Shown here one piece after another: positions 7,874 through 17,524 of a stretch of 64,000 bases of DNA. Position 1 is the first letter of the stretch, and each line of letters begins with the position of its first letter. The notes under the pieces are model-generated. The model was not told where the DNA came from, ran no database searches, and worked only from the letters and a program-made list of their open reading frames with translations. Source of the stretch: Kribbella voronezhensis (GTDB lineage: Bacteria > Actinomycetota > Actinomycetes > Propionibacteriales > Kribbellaceae); contig NZ_SOCE01000003.1 of NCBI RefSeq assembly GCF_004365175.1, positions 457,577 to 521,576 of the forward strand, in the 5' to 3' direction. A program made the translations under genes and the position numbers.

Positions 7874-9163
7874 ATGACTCATGCGGAGCTCTGGGAGCGT
7901 CACAAGGCCGTCATGCCGGACTGGCTCGCGTTGTACTACGAGGAGCCGATCGAGATCGTCAAGGGATCCGGTCGCCGGGTGACCGACGGCGAGGGGAAGG
8001 AGTATCTCGACTTCTTCGCCGGCATCCTGACCAACGCGATCGGGTACGACATCGCCGAGATCTCGGACGCGGTCCGGGAGCAGTTGGCCAGCGGCATCGC
8101 GCACACCTCGACGGTGTACCTGATCCGGCGGCAGATCGAGCTGGCCGAGAAGATCGCCGAGTTGTCCGGGATCCCGGACGCCAAGGTCTTCTTCACCAAC
8201 TCCGGCACCGAGGCGAACGAGGCGGCCCTCCTGCTGGCCACGCAGAAGCGACGCTCGAACCAGGTGCTGGCGCTGCGCAACTCGTACCACGGGCGGGCGT
8301 TCGGCACCGTCGCGATCACCGGCAACCGCGGCTGGTCCGCCAGCAGCCTCTCACCGGTGAACGTGCAGTACGCGCAGGGCGCGTACCGGTATCGCAGCCC
8401 GTTCAAGGACCTGCCGGACGCGGAGTACATCAAGGTCTGCGCGGACGACCTGCGCGAGGTCATCCAGACCACCACGGCCGGCGACGTGGCCTGCATGATC
8501 GTGGAGCCGATCCAGGGCGTCGGCGGCTTCTCGTCCCCGCCCGACGGCCTCTACGCCGCGTTCAAGGAGGTGCTCGACGAGTTCGGCATCCTGCTCATCT
8601 CCGACGAGGTACAGACCGGGTGGGGCCGCACCGGCGACCACTTCTGGGGGATCCAGGCGCACGATGTGGTGCCGGACGCGATGACGTTCGCGAAGGGCCT
8701 CGGCAACGGGTTCGCCATCGGGGGTGTGGTCGCGACGCCCGCGCTGATGGACAGCCTGAGCGCGAACTCGCTGTCGACGTTCGGTGGCAACCCGATCTCG
8801 ACCACCGCGGCGAAGGCGACCATCGACTACCTGCTCGACCACGACCTGCAGGCGAACGCGGCCAAGCGCGGTGCCCAGTTGATGGACGGTCTGCGGGGCA
8901 TCTCGGAGGAGTTCCCCGAGTTGGGCGACGTCCGCGGGAAGGGCCTGATGCTGGCGGCCGAGATCGTCATGCCAGAGGACAACAAGCCGGACCCGGCCGC
9001 CACGGCGAAGCTGCAGCAGGAGACCAAGAACCGCGGCCTGCTGATCGGCAAGGGCGGCCTCTACGGCAACGTCCTGCGGATGGCACCGCCGATGACCCTG
9101 ACCGAGGAAGAGACCACCGAGGCGCTGGAGATCATCCGCGACTCCTTCAACACCCTGCGCTGA
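7874..9163 (+). CDS. class III (AGXT2-like) pyridoxal-phosphate aminotransferase
   Basis: The 429-residue enzyme has the class III aminotransferase signature: FTNSGTEANEAA (phosphate-binding, about residues 107-118), NSYHGR near 136-141, the SDEVQTGWGRTG strand with cofactor Asp near 244, and the PLP lysine near K274 in TFAKGLGNG. It most resembles alanine-glyoxylate/beta-alanine-pyruvate/4-aminobutyrate aminotransferases. The amino donor cannot be fixed from sequence. The neighbours are not a pathway: it is divergent from the sugar transporter and convergent, with one base between stops, with the kinase-like gene. Confidence 0.88.
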   Translation: MTHAELWERHKAVMPDWLALYYEEPIEIVKGSGRRVTDGEGKEYLDFFAGILTNAIGYDIAEISDAVREQLASGIAHTSTVYLIRRQIELAEKIAELSGIPDAKVFFTNSGTEANEAALLLATQKRRSNQVLALRNSYHGRAFGTVAITGNRGWSASSLSPVNVQYAQGAYRYRSPFKDLPDAEYIKVCADDLREVIQTTTAGDVACMIVEPIQGVGGFSSPPDGLYAAFKEVLDEFGILLISDEVQTGWGRTGDHFWGIQAHDVVPDAMTFAKGLGNGFAIGGVVATPALMDSLSANSLSTFGGNPISTTAAKATIDYLLDHDLQANAAKRGAQLMDGLRGISEEFPELGDVRGKGLMLAAEIVMPEDNKPDPAATAKLQQETKNRGLLIGKGGLYGNVLRMAPPMTLTEEETTEALEIIRDSFNTLR

Positions 9164-9164
9164 A

Positions 9165-10070
9165 CTACCCGGCCGCCGCGTGGTCCTCGAGGACCTCTTC
9201 GATCACGCGGCGGTTGGTGGCGACGCTCTCCTCGTCCGTCTCGAGGTCGGCAGCCATGACGATCAACGCCTTCCACAGCGCCCACCCACGCGCCCGTGCC
9301 CAGGTGCCTGCGTCCTGATCGACCGTACGGCGGAATGCCTCGCGCGCGGCCCCGTCGAACATGGTCCACGAGATCACCAGGTCGCACGCGGGGTCGCCGA
9401 CCCCCGAAGTACCGAAGTCGATCACCGCTGACAGACGCCCGTCCACGACAAGAAGGTTGCCACTGGCAATGTCTCCGTGGAACCACTTCGGCGGCCCGTC
9501 GTACACCGACCCGATCGCAGCTTCCCAGACCTCAGCCGCGGCAGCGGTGTCGACGTGTCCCTCGAGTACTTCGAGCGCTCGGCGAGTCTCGCTGTTGTAG
9601 TACACCGGCGGCGCACCCCGATGGAAACTGTGCGCCCCGGCGACTGGCCCGTCGGTGACATCACACCTCTGCAAGGCCCGAACGAACTCGCCAACCTCGG
9701 TCGCGAACTCGACCAGATCCTCGATCCGCTCCGGCGCCGACGTCTCCCCGTCCAGCCATCGCCGAACCGACCAGTTGAACCCGTACCCCTCACCCGGAAC
9801 CCCCTTACCCAGGGGTTCCGGGACCGCAACCGGCAACTGCGGCGCCAGCACCGGCAGCCACCGATCCTCTTTGTCCACAGCAGGCGCGTACGCCGCGGCC
9901 GTCGGCAGCCGAACCGTCATCGAGTCACCGAGGCGATAGGTCCGGTTGTCCCACCCATCGACCTTGACCGGCTCGACCGGCAGGTCGCCCCACTGCGGAA
10001 ACTGCGCCTTCACCAACCGCCGAACCAACCCGGCATCGATCCCGGCACGCCCATCCGCCTTCGAATTCAT
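9165..10070 (-). CDS. aminoglycoside phosphotransferase-family kinase
   Basis: The 301-residue protein has the eukaryotic-like kinase fold of the APH family. The Brenner-type motif HGDIASGNLL near residue 200 holds the catalytic Asp, followed by VIDFGTSGVGDPACD with the metal-binding Asp, and an N-terminal KVDGWDNRTYRLG nucleotide-binding region. The motif is HGDIASGN rather than the classic HGDLHPGN, which is common in actinobacterial antibiotic-kinase homologues (aph(3')-like). The ATG at 10070 (MNSKADGRAG) is preferred over 10106. Substrate and any resistance phenotype are unproven. Confidence 0.85.
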   Translation of the reverse strand: MNSKADGRAGIDAGLVRRLVKAQFPQWGDLPVEPVKVDGWDNRTYRLGDSMTVRLPTAAAYAPAVDKEDRWLPVLAPQLPVAVPEPLGKGVPGEGYGFNWSVRRWLDGETSAPERIEDLVEFATEVGEFVRALQRCDVTDGPVAGAHSFHRGAPPVYYNSETRRALEVLEGHVDTAAAAEVWEAAIGSVYDGPPKWFHGDIASGNLLVVDGRLSAVIDFGTSGVGDPACDLVISWTMFDGAAREAFRRTVDQDAGTWARARGWALWKALIVMAADLETDEESVATNRRVIEEVLEDHAAAG

Positions 10071-10136
10071 TCCGGCAGTCTCCGGCCGGAGCGGCGATCC
10101 ACGCAACGCGATTTCTGCCCGGCGGCCCCTGGAGCC

Positions 10137-10562
10137 TCAGCCGGTGCAGCCCTTGCAGGGCAGGTAGCCGAGATCCTCCTCGTAGACGTTCTTCCAGTTG
10201 CCATAGGTATAGGTGATCTTCGCGTAGGTGTAGTTGCCACGCCTGTCGTTGGGCTTCGGCATACTCGGCGCGGACGTCTTGATCGTGTGTGTGCCGGTCT
10301 TCACATTGCCCTCCGAGTAGACCCACCACTCGCCGTTGACGTAAACGTCCATCCGCCAATGTGCTTTGACCGTCGCGCACTCCCCGGTCACGACGACGGT
10401 GCCGCTGCGGCCCGCCGTGGACGTCTGCCAGGCGGCCCCGGTCGAACCGCAGAACTCGGTCCCCGAGACGTCGGTGCCACCGGCAACGCCGACGCCTGGG
10501 GCGACTGCCATCAGTGCCAGACCGGTCAGGGTGGCGATGATGAATCGCTTGGTCGTGTGCAT
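10137..10562 (-). CDS. small exported protein of unknown function
   Basis: The 141-residue product begins with a clear Sec signal peptide (KRFIIATLTGLALMAVAP, cleavage near VGVAGG). The mature part is about 110 residues, rich in Thr, Tyr, Trp and Gly, with four or more cysteines (EFCGST, TGECAT and the terminal CKGC) that could form disulfides, and a beta-rich pattern. No family is recognised. GGTGAG upstream of the ATG at 10562 supports this start over 10583. It lies 3' of another small exported protein on the same strand and may share its transcript. Confidence 0.7.
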   Translation of the reverse strand: MHTTKRFIIATLTGLALMAVAPGVGVAGGTDVSGTEFCGSTGAAWQTSTAGRSGTVVVTGECATVKAHWRMDVYVNGEWWVYSEGNVKTGTHTIKTSAPSMPKPNDRRGNYTYAKITYTYGNWKNVYEEDLGYLPCKGCTG

Positions 10563-10585
10563 CTTCTGCTCACCGTTTCTCATGG

Positions 10586-11014
10586 TCAGGGTGCGGCGGT
10601 CTTGAAGCAGGCGTTTCGCGATTCCGAATCGATCAGGGTCTTGTCGAAGTAGTAGAGCTCCGACGTGGCCGAGACGCAGGCGGACTTCTTCTGGCTCGCC
10701 GCGGTGGCCGGCACGATCGTGCGGTTGTCGTACGGATCGGTGCGGTAGCCGGTGTTCTCACTGGCGAAGTGCTTGGTCAGTGGCCGGTCGTAGATCTGCA
10801 GGTCGTACCGCTTGAAGTAGCTCGCCGGTGAGCACTTCATCGAGGTGGTGACGACCCACCACCCGCCGGTCTGGTCATTGTCGAAAACGTAGCTGATCGA
10901 GATCGGGCTGCATTGTGCCGTGGTGGCGGCGGGTGCCGCCGCGGCCGTACCTGCGGTGATCAGTGGTAGCAGTGCCACCGCGGCGAATGCCGAAAGCGCT
11001 GAGCGCGCACGCAT
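10586..11014 (-). CDS. small exported protein of unknown function
   Basis: The 142-residue product starts with RARSALSAFAAVALLPL and an Ala-rich h/c-region ending near AAAAP, typical of a Sec signal peptide. The mature part includes Cys in AQCSPIS, MKCSPAS, SACVSA and NACFKT, probably two disulfides, and many aromatic residues (GGWWVV, RYDLQIYD). No family is recognised. It sits directly upstream of the other small exported protein, which starts only a few bases after this stop. The two share no obvious sequence similarity beyond general character. Confidence 0.7.
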   Translation of the reverse strand: MRARSALSAFAAVALLPLITAGTAAAAPAATTAQCSPISISYVFDNDQTGGWWVVTTSMKCSPASYFKRYDLQIYDRPLTKHFASENTGYRTDPYDNRTIVPATAASQKKSACVSATSELYYFDKTLIDSESRNACFKTAAP

Positions 11015-11153
11015 GTCTTCGTCCTTTCACTGGGGAGCCGGCCGGTTACGGCCTGTTGCGCCAGTGTTGCCCTAGGCAAGGATTACTGTCCACGCAGCGT
11101 CGCCGGGTTGCAGGAAGTGGCAGACCGAAAGGGCGTCCGAGACACAAATGAAA

Positions 11154-11184
11154 CAGCTACCCAGGGAAGACCCATGGGTAGCTG
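11154..11184 (-). terminator. terminator of the gluABCD operon
   Basis: CAGCTACCCA and TGGGTAGCTG form a perfect 10-bp stem with an 11-base loop, 20 bp after the gluD stop on the minus strand. It is followed on that strand by a T-rich stretch (TTTCATTTG). Confidence 0.75.
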
Positions 11185-11204
11185 TAACAAAGATGTGCAG
11201 CGGT

Positions 11205-12119
11205 TCAGAAGCCGGGTTGACCGGTGTTCGCCTGGTTGGCGTTGGCGGCGGCGACCTCGACGGCGGCCTGGTCGATCTGGTCCGGGGCCAGGGGGCCGCC
11301 GGCGGAGCGGCCGCGGCGGCGGGTGCGCTGTTCGATCTTGTTCGCGGCCAGGCTGACCAGGTAGTTGACGATCACGAACAGGGCGCCGACGAAGATCAGG
11401 GCGGGCAGCAGGTTCGATTTGAAGTTGCCGATCTGCTCCGCCTTCCGGAGCAGTTCCTCGTAGGTGATGATGTAGCCGAGGGCGGTGTCCTTCAGGATCA
11501 CCACCAGTTGGCCGACGATCGCCGGCATCATCGCCGTGATTGCCTGCGGCAACAACACCAGCCGCATCGTCTTGCCGGTGGTCAAGCCGATGGCCAGCGC
11601 GGCCTCGTTCTGCCCCTTCGGCAGCGAGTGCACACCGGACCGGACCAGCTCGGCGATGACGGAGCCGTTGTAGAGGGTCAGCCCGGTGACGACGCCGGCC
11701 AGCGCGATCTGATCCGCTGGGAACGTCTCGTAGTGCCCGTAGAGCGCATAGGCGAACAGCATCATCAGCAGGACCGGAACCGCCCGGAAGAACTCGACGA
11801 CAATGCTGCTGGGCCAGCGGATCCACTTCGCCGCGGACAGTCGGCCGACGCCGAGCAGGACACCGAGGACGAGCGCGAGCACGGTCGAGATCGCGGCGGC
11901 CTTGAGCGTGCCGAGCAGGCCGGGGATCAGGTACTGGGTCCAGATCTCCCCGGTGAGGAACGGCTTCCACTTCGCCGCGGTGAGTTGGCCCTTGTCGTCG
12001 AGCTTGGCCAGCACGAACCACAGGATCAGCAGCAGGATGACGACGCTGGCCACGCCGACCGCGGCGTACAGGCGCTTGGACCGCGGTCCCGGGGTGTCGA
12101 ACAGAACGCCGGCGCTCAT
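11205..12119 (-). CDS. gluD: glutamate-type amino acid ABC transporter permease GluD
   Basis: The 304-residue inner-membrane permease has an N-terminal membrane anchor near residues 17-38 and the HisM-type permease core. The EAA-like loop EAALAIGLTTGKTMRLVLLP lies near residue 175. The C-terminus is a charged and Gln/Ala/Asn-rich tail. It forms a heterodimeric channel with GluC for uptake of glutamate or a related polar amino acid. Its ATG overlaps the gluC stop by 4 bp (ATGA), so the two are translationally coupled. Gene order gluA-gluB-gluC-gluD equals the well-studied corynebacterial operon. Confidence 0.9.
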   Translation of the reverse strand: MSAGVLFDTPGPRSKRLYAAVGVASVVILLLILWFVLAKLDDKGQLTAAKWKPFLTGEIWTQYLIPGLLGTLKAAAISTVLALVLGVLLGVGRLSAAKWIRWPSSIVVEFFRAVPVLLMMLFAYALYGHYETFPADQIALAGVVTGLTLYNGSVIAELVRSGVHSLPKGQNEAALAIGLTTGKTMRLVLLPQAITAMMPAIVGQLVVILKDTALGYIITYEELLRKAEQIGNFKSNLLPALIFVGALFVIVNYLVSLAANKIEQRTRRRGRSAGGPLAPDQIDQAAVEVAAANANQANTGQPGF

Positions 12120-12805
12120 CGCTTCACCGCCAGCCGCTTGGACAGCGAGGTGAACAGGATCCCGACCGGCAGGGTGAGGATCACGAAGCCGACCGCGAAG
12201 ATGCCGAAGACCACGAACAGCACGTCAGGCCGGTTCTCCATCATGTCCTTCATCGTCGCCGACGACTCGGATACACCGATCACGGAGGCGACGGTCGAGT
12301 TCTTGGTGAGTGCGATCAGTACGTTGCCCAGCGGCGCGATGGCGCCCCGGAAGGCCTGTGGCAGCACGATGTGGCGCAGCGTCTTCAGGAACGGCAGGCC
12401 GATCGCGCGAGCGGCCTCTGCCTGGCCCAGTGGCACCGTGTTCACGCCGCTGCGGATCGCCTCGGCCACGAACGACGCGTGGTAGACGGACAGGCCCAGC
12501 ACCGCGAGCCGGAAGTTGTTGTCGTCGATGGAGGTCGGCGAGTTCGGGTCGACCAGCGAGATGCCCAGCTGGACGAAGAGCCCGAGGTTGCAGAACACGA
12601 TCACCAGCGTCAGCGGAGTGTTCCGGACGATGTTGACGTAGCCGGTGCCGATCAGTTGCAGCACCCGGACCGGCGAGACCCGCATCACCGCGACGACGGT
12701 GCCGATCAGCAGCGCGAACACCGCCGACAGCAGCGTCAGGTAGATGGTCTGCTTGAAGGCGCCGAAGATCGGATAGTCGGAGAACAACTCGGAGATGACG
12801 TGCAT
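12116..12805 (-). CDS. gluC: glutamate-type amino acid ABC transporter permease GluC
   Basis: The 229-residue membrane protein is a HisQ-type permease. It has a membrane segment near residues 18-40, VNIVRNTPLTLVIVF (the family RNTPLLVQ-type stretch), the ATPase-docking loop EAARAIGLPFLKTLRHIVLP, and a further membrane span near the C-terminus. It pairs with GluD. It lies 77 bp downstream of gluB, and that gap is occupied by a very strong hairpin. Confidence 0.9.
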   Translation of the reverse strand: MHVISELFSDYPIFGAFKQTIYLTLLSAVFALLIGTVVAVMRVSPVRVLQLIGTGYVNIVRNTPLTLVIVFCNLGLFVQLGISLVDPNSPTSIDDNNFRLAVLGLSVYHASFVAEAIRSGVNTVPLGQAEAARAIGLPFLKTLRHIVLPQAFRGAIAPLGNVLIALTKNSTVASVIGVSESSATMKDMMENRPDVLFVVFGIFAVGFVILTLPVGILFTSLSKRLAVKR

Positions 12806-12838
12806 GCTGCTCCAGCGGGGGAACGAGGTGGAGACCTA

Positions 12839-12875
12839 CTCGTGGGGAGGGATCAGCACGATCCCTCCCCACGAG
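12839..12875 (-). terminator. strong hairpin between gluB and gluC
   Basis: A perfect 16-bp stem (CTCGTGGGGAGGGATC and complement) with a 5-base loop (AGCAC on the plus strand) lies 7 bp after the gluB stop. No U-tract follows on the transcribed strand. This looks like an mRNA-stabilising or attenuating element that favours the binding protein over the permeases. Confidence 0.75.
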
Positions 12876-12882
12876 ACACAGG

Positions 12883-13719
12883 TCAGGCGCAGGTGTCGAA
12901 CGTCTTCGGCGGGTTCGTCGCCGGGTCCAGCTTCAGCCCGGACGGGCCGATGTTGGCGTCGAAGGCCTTCTGCCACTCGCCGGAGTCGACCATCTTCTTC
13001 AGGGCGGCGTTCACCTTCTCGCAGGTGTCCTTGTCGCCCTTCTTCAGGCCGACGCCGTAGCGCTCGGTGGAGAAGGTCTTGCCGACGACCTTGAACTTGC
13101 CCTGGTTGGCCGGCTGCGCGGCGAACCCGGCCAGGATGGTGTTGTCGGTGGTGACGGCGTCGATCGAACCGCCGGCCAGCGCCTCGACACACTTGGAGTA
13201 GGTGTCGTACTTCTGCAGCTGAACGGTCTTGGCGTACTTGTCGGCGACCTTCTGGGCCGACGTCGAGCCGCTCACCGAGCAGAGCTTCTTGCCGTTCAGC
13301 GCGTCCGGACCGGTGATGTCGCTGTTGTCGGCCTTGACCAGCAGGTCCTGACCGGCGACCAGGTACGGGCCGGCGAAGGAGACCTTCTCCTTGCGGGCGT
13401 CGGTGATCGAGTAGGTCGCCAGGATCATCTTGACCTGGCCGTTCTGGAGCAGGCTCTCGCGCTGCGCCGACGGGGACTCCTTGAACTCGATCTTGTCCTC
13501 GGCGTAGCCGAGTTCCTTCGCCACGTACTTGGCGACGTCGACGTCCATACCGGTGTTCTTCGAGCCTTCCTTCAGGCCGAGACCGGGCTGGTCGAACTTG
13601 ACGCCGATGACGATCTTGTCGCCCCCGCCACCGCCCGAGCCCGAGTCGTCGCCACAGGCCGTCAGACCGGTTGCGGCCAGGACCGTGATGCCGAGGGCAG
13701 CGATGATCCGCTGTCGCAT
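12883..13719 (-). CDS. gluB: glutamate-binding lipoprotein of the ABC transporter GluB
   Basis: The 278-residue product has a lipoprotein signal (lipobox LTAC, Cys near residue 22), then a Gly/Ser linker and a family 3 solute-binding domain: KIVIGVKFDQPGLG, GMDVDVAKYVAKELGY, SITDARKEKVSFAGPYLVAGQ and GSIDAVTTDNTILAG. These match GluB-type glutamate-binding proteins. It binds the amino acid outside the membrane and delivers it to GluC/GluD. It follows gluA by 58 bp. Confidence 0.92.
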   Translation of the reverse strand: MRQRIIAALGITVLAATGLTACGDDSGSGGGGGDKIVIGVKFDQPGLGLKEGSKNTGMDVDVAKYVAKELGYAEDKIEFKESPSAQRESLLQNGQVKMILATYSITDARKEKVSFAGPYLVAGQDLLVKADNSDITGPDALNGKKLCSVSGSTSAQKVADKYAKTVQLQKYDTYSKCVEALAGGSIDAVTTDNTILAGFAAQPANQGKFKVVGKTFSTERYGVGLKKGDKDTCEKVNAALKKMVDSGEWQKAFDANIGPSGLKLDPATNPPKTFDTCA

Positions 13720-13777
13720 GTTGGTTTCCTCCAGGTATTCGGTACTGCTCAGGAATTGCAGGGGATGGACGGGGCGG

Positions 13778-14539
<762 letters not shown>

Positions 14540-14795
14540 GGCGAGAACTTATCGGAGCCGGGGGTGAGCCGCACGGCTCCGGGGTCCCACGGAGGTAACG
14601 ATCTGCGACCAGCGTGTCGTTGAGTCACCGATCGGTCACGCACCGAACGATCCTGCAGGATTTCCCTTGTTCCACCCCGCGCCGGTCCGATCCCTACCGT
14701 CGGCCGCATCCCCGGACGTATGGTCCGAGCGGCCGTGTGCTACGGGAGCAACCGCGAGAACCAACGGTGCCCCGCCGGAAACTGCGGAGTGAGTC

Positions 14796-17468
14796 ATGCG
14801 AATCTCGCTGACGGGACGTCATCGGAAGATCCTGGCAGGTGTCCTCGGCGTAGGACTCGTTGCCACCGGCATTGGCGGCTACGCCGGCCGGTACGAACTC
14901 AAGGAGCAATGGCTCAAACATCAATGGGCCGACAAGCACTACAACGCGGCCGTGATGGAGAAGGCGCTGATGATCGCCGGCGGCAACCCGTCGGAGATGC
15001 AGAGCGAGTCCAAGGAAGCGTTCACCATCGCCGACGAGTTCGAGCAGGCGCGGACGGCACCGGGCATCGTTGCCCCGGGCGCGTACTCCGCGGCCTTCGC
15101 CCAGCTCACCGCGATGCAGCACACGGCCGGGACCTGGAGTGACGTCACCAAGGTTCCCTACAACGCGGACGACCCGCGCTACCGCGACTGGTACTCGAAC
15201 TCCAGTGGTGGCGCCGGCCACGTGACCGGCCGGATCACCGGCCTCGCCGCCGACAACTCGAATCACGTGTACGCCGCCGGCGCGAACGGCGGCGTCTGGC
15301 GCTCCAGCGCGGGCGGCGGCAACTGGACCCCGCTGAGCGACTCCCTGCCCTCACTGAGCGGCGGTGACCTGCAACTGGCCGGCGACGGATCGCTCTGGTA
15401 CGCGACCGGCGAGGCCAACACCGGCGGTACGTCGTACGTCGGGTCGGGCGTCTATCGCCTCGCGAACCCGACCTCGGGCGCCTTCGCTCCGTCGGACCGG
15501 GTCGGTGGCAAGGAGCTCGAGTCCACCACCGTCGGCCGGCTGCGCTGGGGTGGCGGCCAGGTGTTCGCGGCGACCAACCGCGGAATCTGGTACCACGACG
15601 CGTCGACCAAGGCCGGCGCCTGGAAGGTCGGGTTCTACCCGAACCCGGACTTCATGCCCGAGATCAAGGACGACGCCGGCAACGTGCTGGTGCCGGCCGG
15701 AAGCCAGACGGGTGGCGCCACGAACGCGGCGTACAAGAACATCGTCAACGACATCGCGATCGACCCGAAGAACCCCAAGCACGTGATCGCCGCGATCGGC
15801 TGGCGTTCGGGCGACACCTACAACGGCTTCTACGAGACGAACGACTTCACCGCCGGTCCGTCGAGCTGGAAGCGGCTGAGCGTCGTGCTCGGCGGTATCA
15901 AGAACAGCACCGACGTCGGCTACACGACCTTCGCCTTCTCCAAGACCGGCGACCGGTTGTACGCGCTGGTGCAGCAGCCGAGCAAGATCAACAGCAGCAC
16001 CAGTCTGGCCGGGATCTTCGTGTCGAAGACCGGCAGCCCGGCCGGTCCGTGGAACAAGATCGCGGATCCGCAGATCCTGCACAACAGCGGCTCCGCACTG
16101 AGCCGCAAGGGCTACGCCGTCGGCGTACAGGCCTGGTACAACCAGTTCCTCGCCGTCGACCCGGCCAACGCCGACCACGTCTGGGCCGGTCTGGAAGAGG
16201 TCTTCGAGACCACCGACGCCGGCTCGCACTGGGCGACCATCGGCCCGTACTGGAACTTCGGCTTCGGCTGCTGGGACATCTCGGACGCGAAGAACACGTG
16301 CCCGATGGCACCACACTCCGACCAGCACTCCGTTGCCGTCGGTACGGCGGGAGGTAAGCCGGTCGTGTTCGTCGGCAACGACGGTGGTCTCTACCGGCGC
16401 CCGGTGAACGGCCAGATCAACGCGAACAAGAACGGCACCGACTGGTCGTCGCTCACCGACGACGGGACGATGGACGCGCTGCAGTACTACTCGGTGTCCG
16501 TCGGCAAGGACACCAAGAACGGCGGCGTCGTAGTCTCCGGCGGTCTGCAGGACAACGGGGTGTCGAACCTGTTCTCGGTCAAGCCCGACGGCACGACCAG
16601 CGACTCCGAGATGGGCTCGAACTTCGGTGGCGACGGCGGTGACGGCGCGGCCGACCCGCAGAACGGGTGCAACCAGCTCCAGGAGTACACCTCGCTGGCG
16701 GTCAAGATCACCAACAACTGCGCGCTGAACCCTGGTGCGTTGAGTGTCGACCAGGCGAGCTCGTGGAGTCTCGACCCGGGCGACCCGGCGCCGCGGTTCA
16801 TCGCGCCGGTCGCGATCGACTCGGCGAACTCCAACGGCTTCATCGCGGGTGGCCAGTACGTCTACACCTCCACCAAGGGCTGGGGGATGCGGAGTGCCTC
16901 CGAGTGGACCAAGGCGTTCGACCTCGGCGCGGGTCACTCGGCGACCGCGGTCGCGATGCGTGGCGGCGTCGGCTGGGTGAGCTGGTGCGGTCCGTGCAAC
17001 AACGCCGGATTCGCCCGCGGGCTGGCGACCAATGCGGGTGGCAGTTGGCACCAGGTCACGCTGCCGGGCACCTTCCCGAACAGGTACCTCGCCGGGATCG
17101 GGATCGATCCGGCGTCGGGTCAGCACGCGTACGTCGCGGTGAACGGCTTCTCCCGCCGCTTCACCGAGGGACCGGGTGCGGGGGTCGGCCACGTCTTCGA
17201 GACCAAGGACGGCGGCGCCACCTGGACGGACATCTCGGCGAACATGCCCGACATCCCGACCAGCGCGGTCAAGCAACTGGCGAACGGTGCCTTGGTGGTC
17301 GGGTCCGACCTGGCCACGTTCTACCGGGCGCCGGGTGCGACGAACTGGCAGGTCCTGGGCAACGGTGCGCCGACGACGACCGTGATGGACATCGAGGCCG
17401 GGCCTGACGGCCGGGTGTACGCCGCAACTCACGGCCGCGGGATCTGGAGCATCACCCCGCCGGCCTGA
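14796..17468 (+). CDS. large exported Asp-box (BNR/sortilin-like) propeller protein
   Basis: The 890-residue protein begins with a short basic segment (RISLTGRHRK) and one hydrophobic stretch (ILAGVLGVGLVATGIGGYA), an export signal or membrane anchor. The rest is a multi-bladed propeller with repeated Asp-box-like turns: SAGGGNWTPL, TTDAGSHWATIG, TKDGGATWTDIS. It ends in YAATHGRGIWSI, a closing blade typical of VPS10/sortilin-like and exo-xyloglucanase-type propellers. No catalytic residues can be assigned, so binding or hydrolysis of an extracellular polymer remains open. It stands alone, divergent from gluA, and ends at a strong bidirectional terminator. Confidence 0.75.
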   Translation: MRISLTGRHRKILAGVLGVGLVATGIGGYAGRYELKEQWLKHQWADKHYNAAVMEKALMIAGGNPSEMQSESKEAFTIADEFEQARTAPGIVAPGAYSAAFAQLTAMQHTAGTWSDVTKVPYNADDPRYRDWYSNSSGGAGHVTGRITGLAADNSNHVYAAGANGGVWRSSAGGGNWTPLSDSLPSLSGGDLQLAGDGSLWYATGEANTGGTSYVGSGVYRLANPTSGAFAPSDRVGGKELESTTVGRLRWGGGQVFAATNRGIWYHDASTKAGAWKVGFYPNPDFMPEIKDDAGNVLVPAGSQTGGATNAAYKNIVNDIAIDPKNPKHVIAAIGWRSGDTYNGFYETNDFTAGPSSWKRLSVVLGGIKNSTDVGYTTFAFSKTGDRLYALVQQPSKINSSTSLAGIFVSKTGSPAGPWNKIADPQILHNSGSALSRKGYAVGVQAWYNQFLAVDPANADHVWAGLEEVFETTDAGSHWATIGPYWNFGFGCWDISDAKNTCPMAPHSDQHSVAVGTAGGKPVVFVGNDGGLYRRPVNGQINANKNGTDWSSLTDDGTMDALQYYSVSVGKDTKNGGVVVSGGLQDNGVSNLFSVKPDGTTSDSEMGSNFGGDGGDGAADPQNGCNQLQEYTSLAVKITNNCALNPGALSVDQASSWSLDPGDPAPRFIAPVAIDSANSNGFIAGGQYVYTSTKGWGMRSASEWTKAFDLGAGHSATAVAMRGGVGWVSWCGPCNNAGFARGLATNAGGSWHQVTLPGTFPNRYLAGIGIDPASGQHAYVAVNGFSRRFTEGPGAGVGHVFETKDGGATWTDISANMPDIPTSAVKQLANGALVVGSDLATFYRAPGATNWQVLGNGAPTTTVMDIEAGPDGRVYAATHGRGIWSITPPA

Positions 17469-17478
17469 GTCACCCAGC

Positions 17479-17513
17479 CAGGACGGCCCGCTCTCTCGAG
17501 GCGGGCCGTCCTG
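17479..17513. terminator. bidirectional terminator
   Basis: A perfect 13-bp GC-rich stem (CAGGACGGCCCGC and complement) with a 9-base loop lies in the 56-bp gap between two convergent genes, the propeller protein and the amidohydrolase. It can serve both. Confidence 0.8.
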
Positions 17514-17524
17514 CTGTCCATCGG

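Noticed and set aside
10137..11014. Toxin-antitoxin pair
   Set aside because: Both products have export signals, which does not fit a cytoplasmic toxin-antitoxin system.
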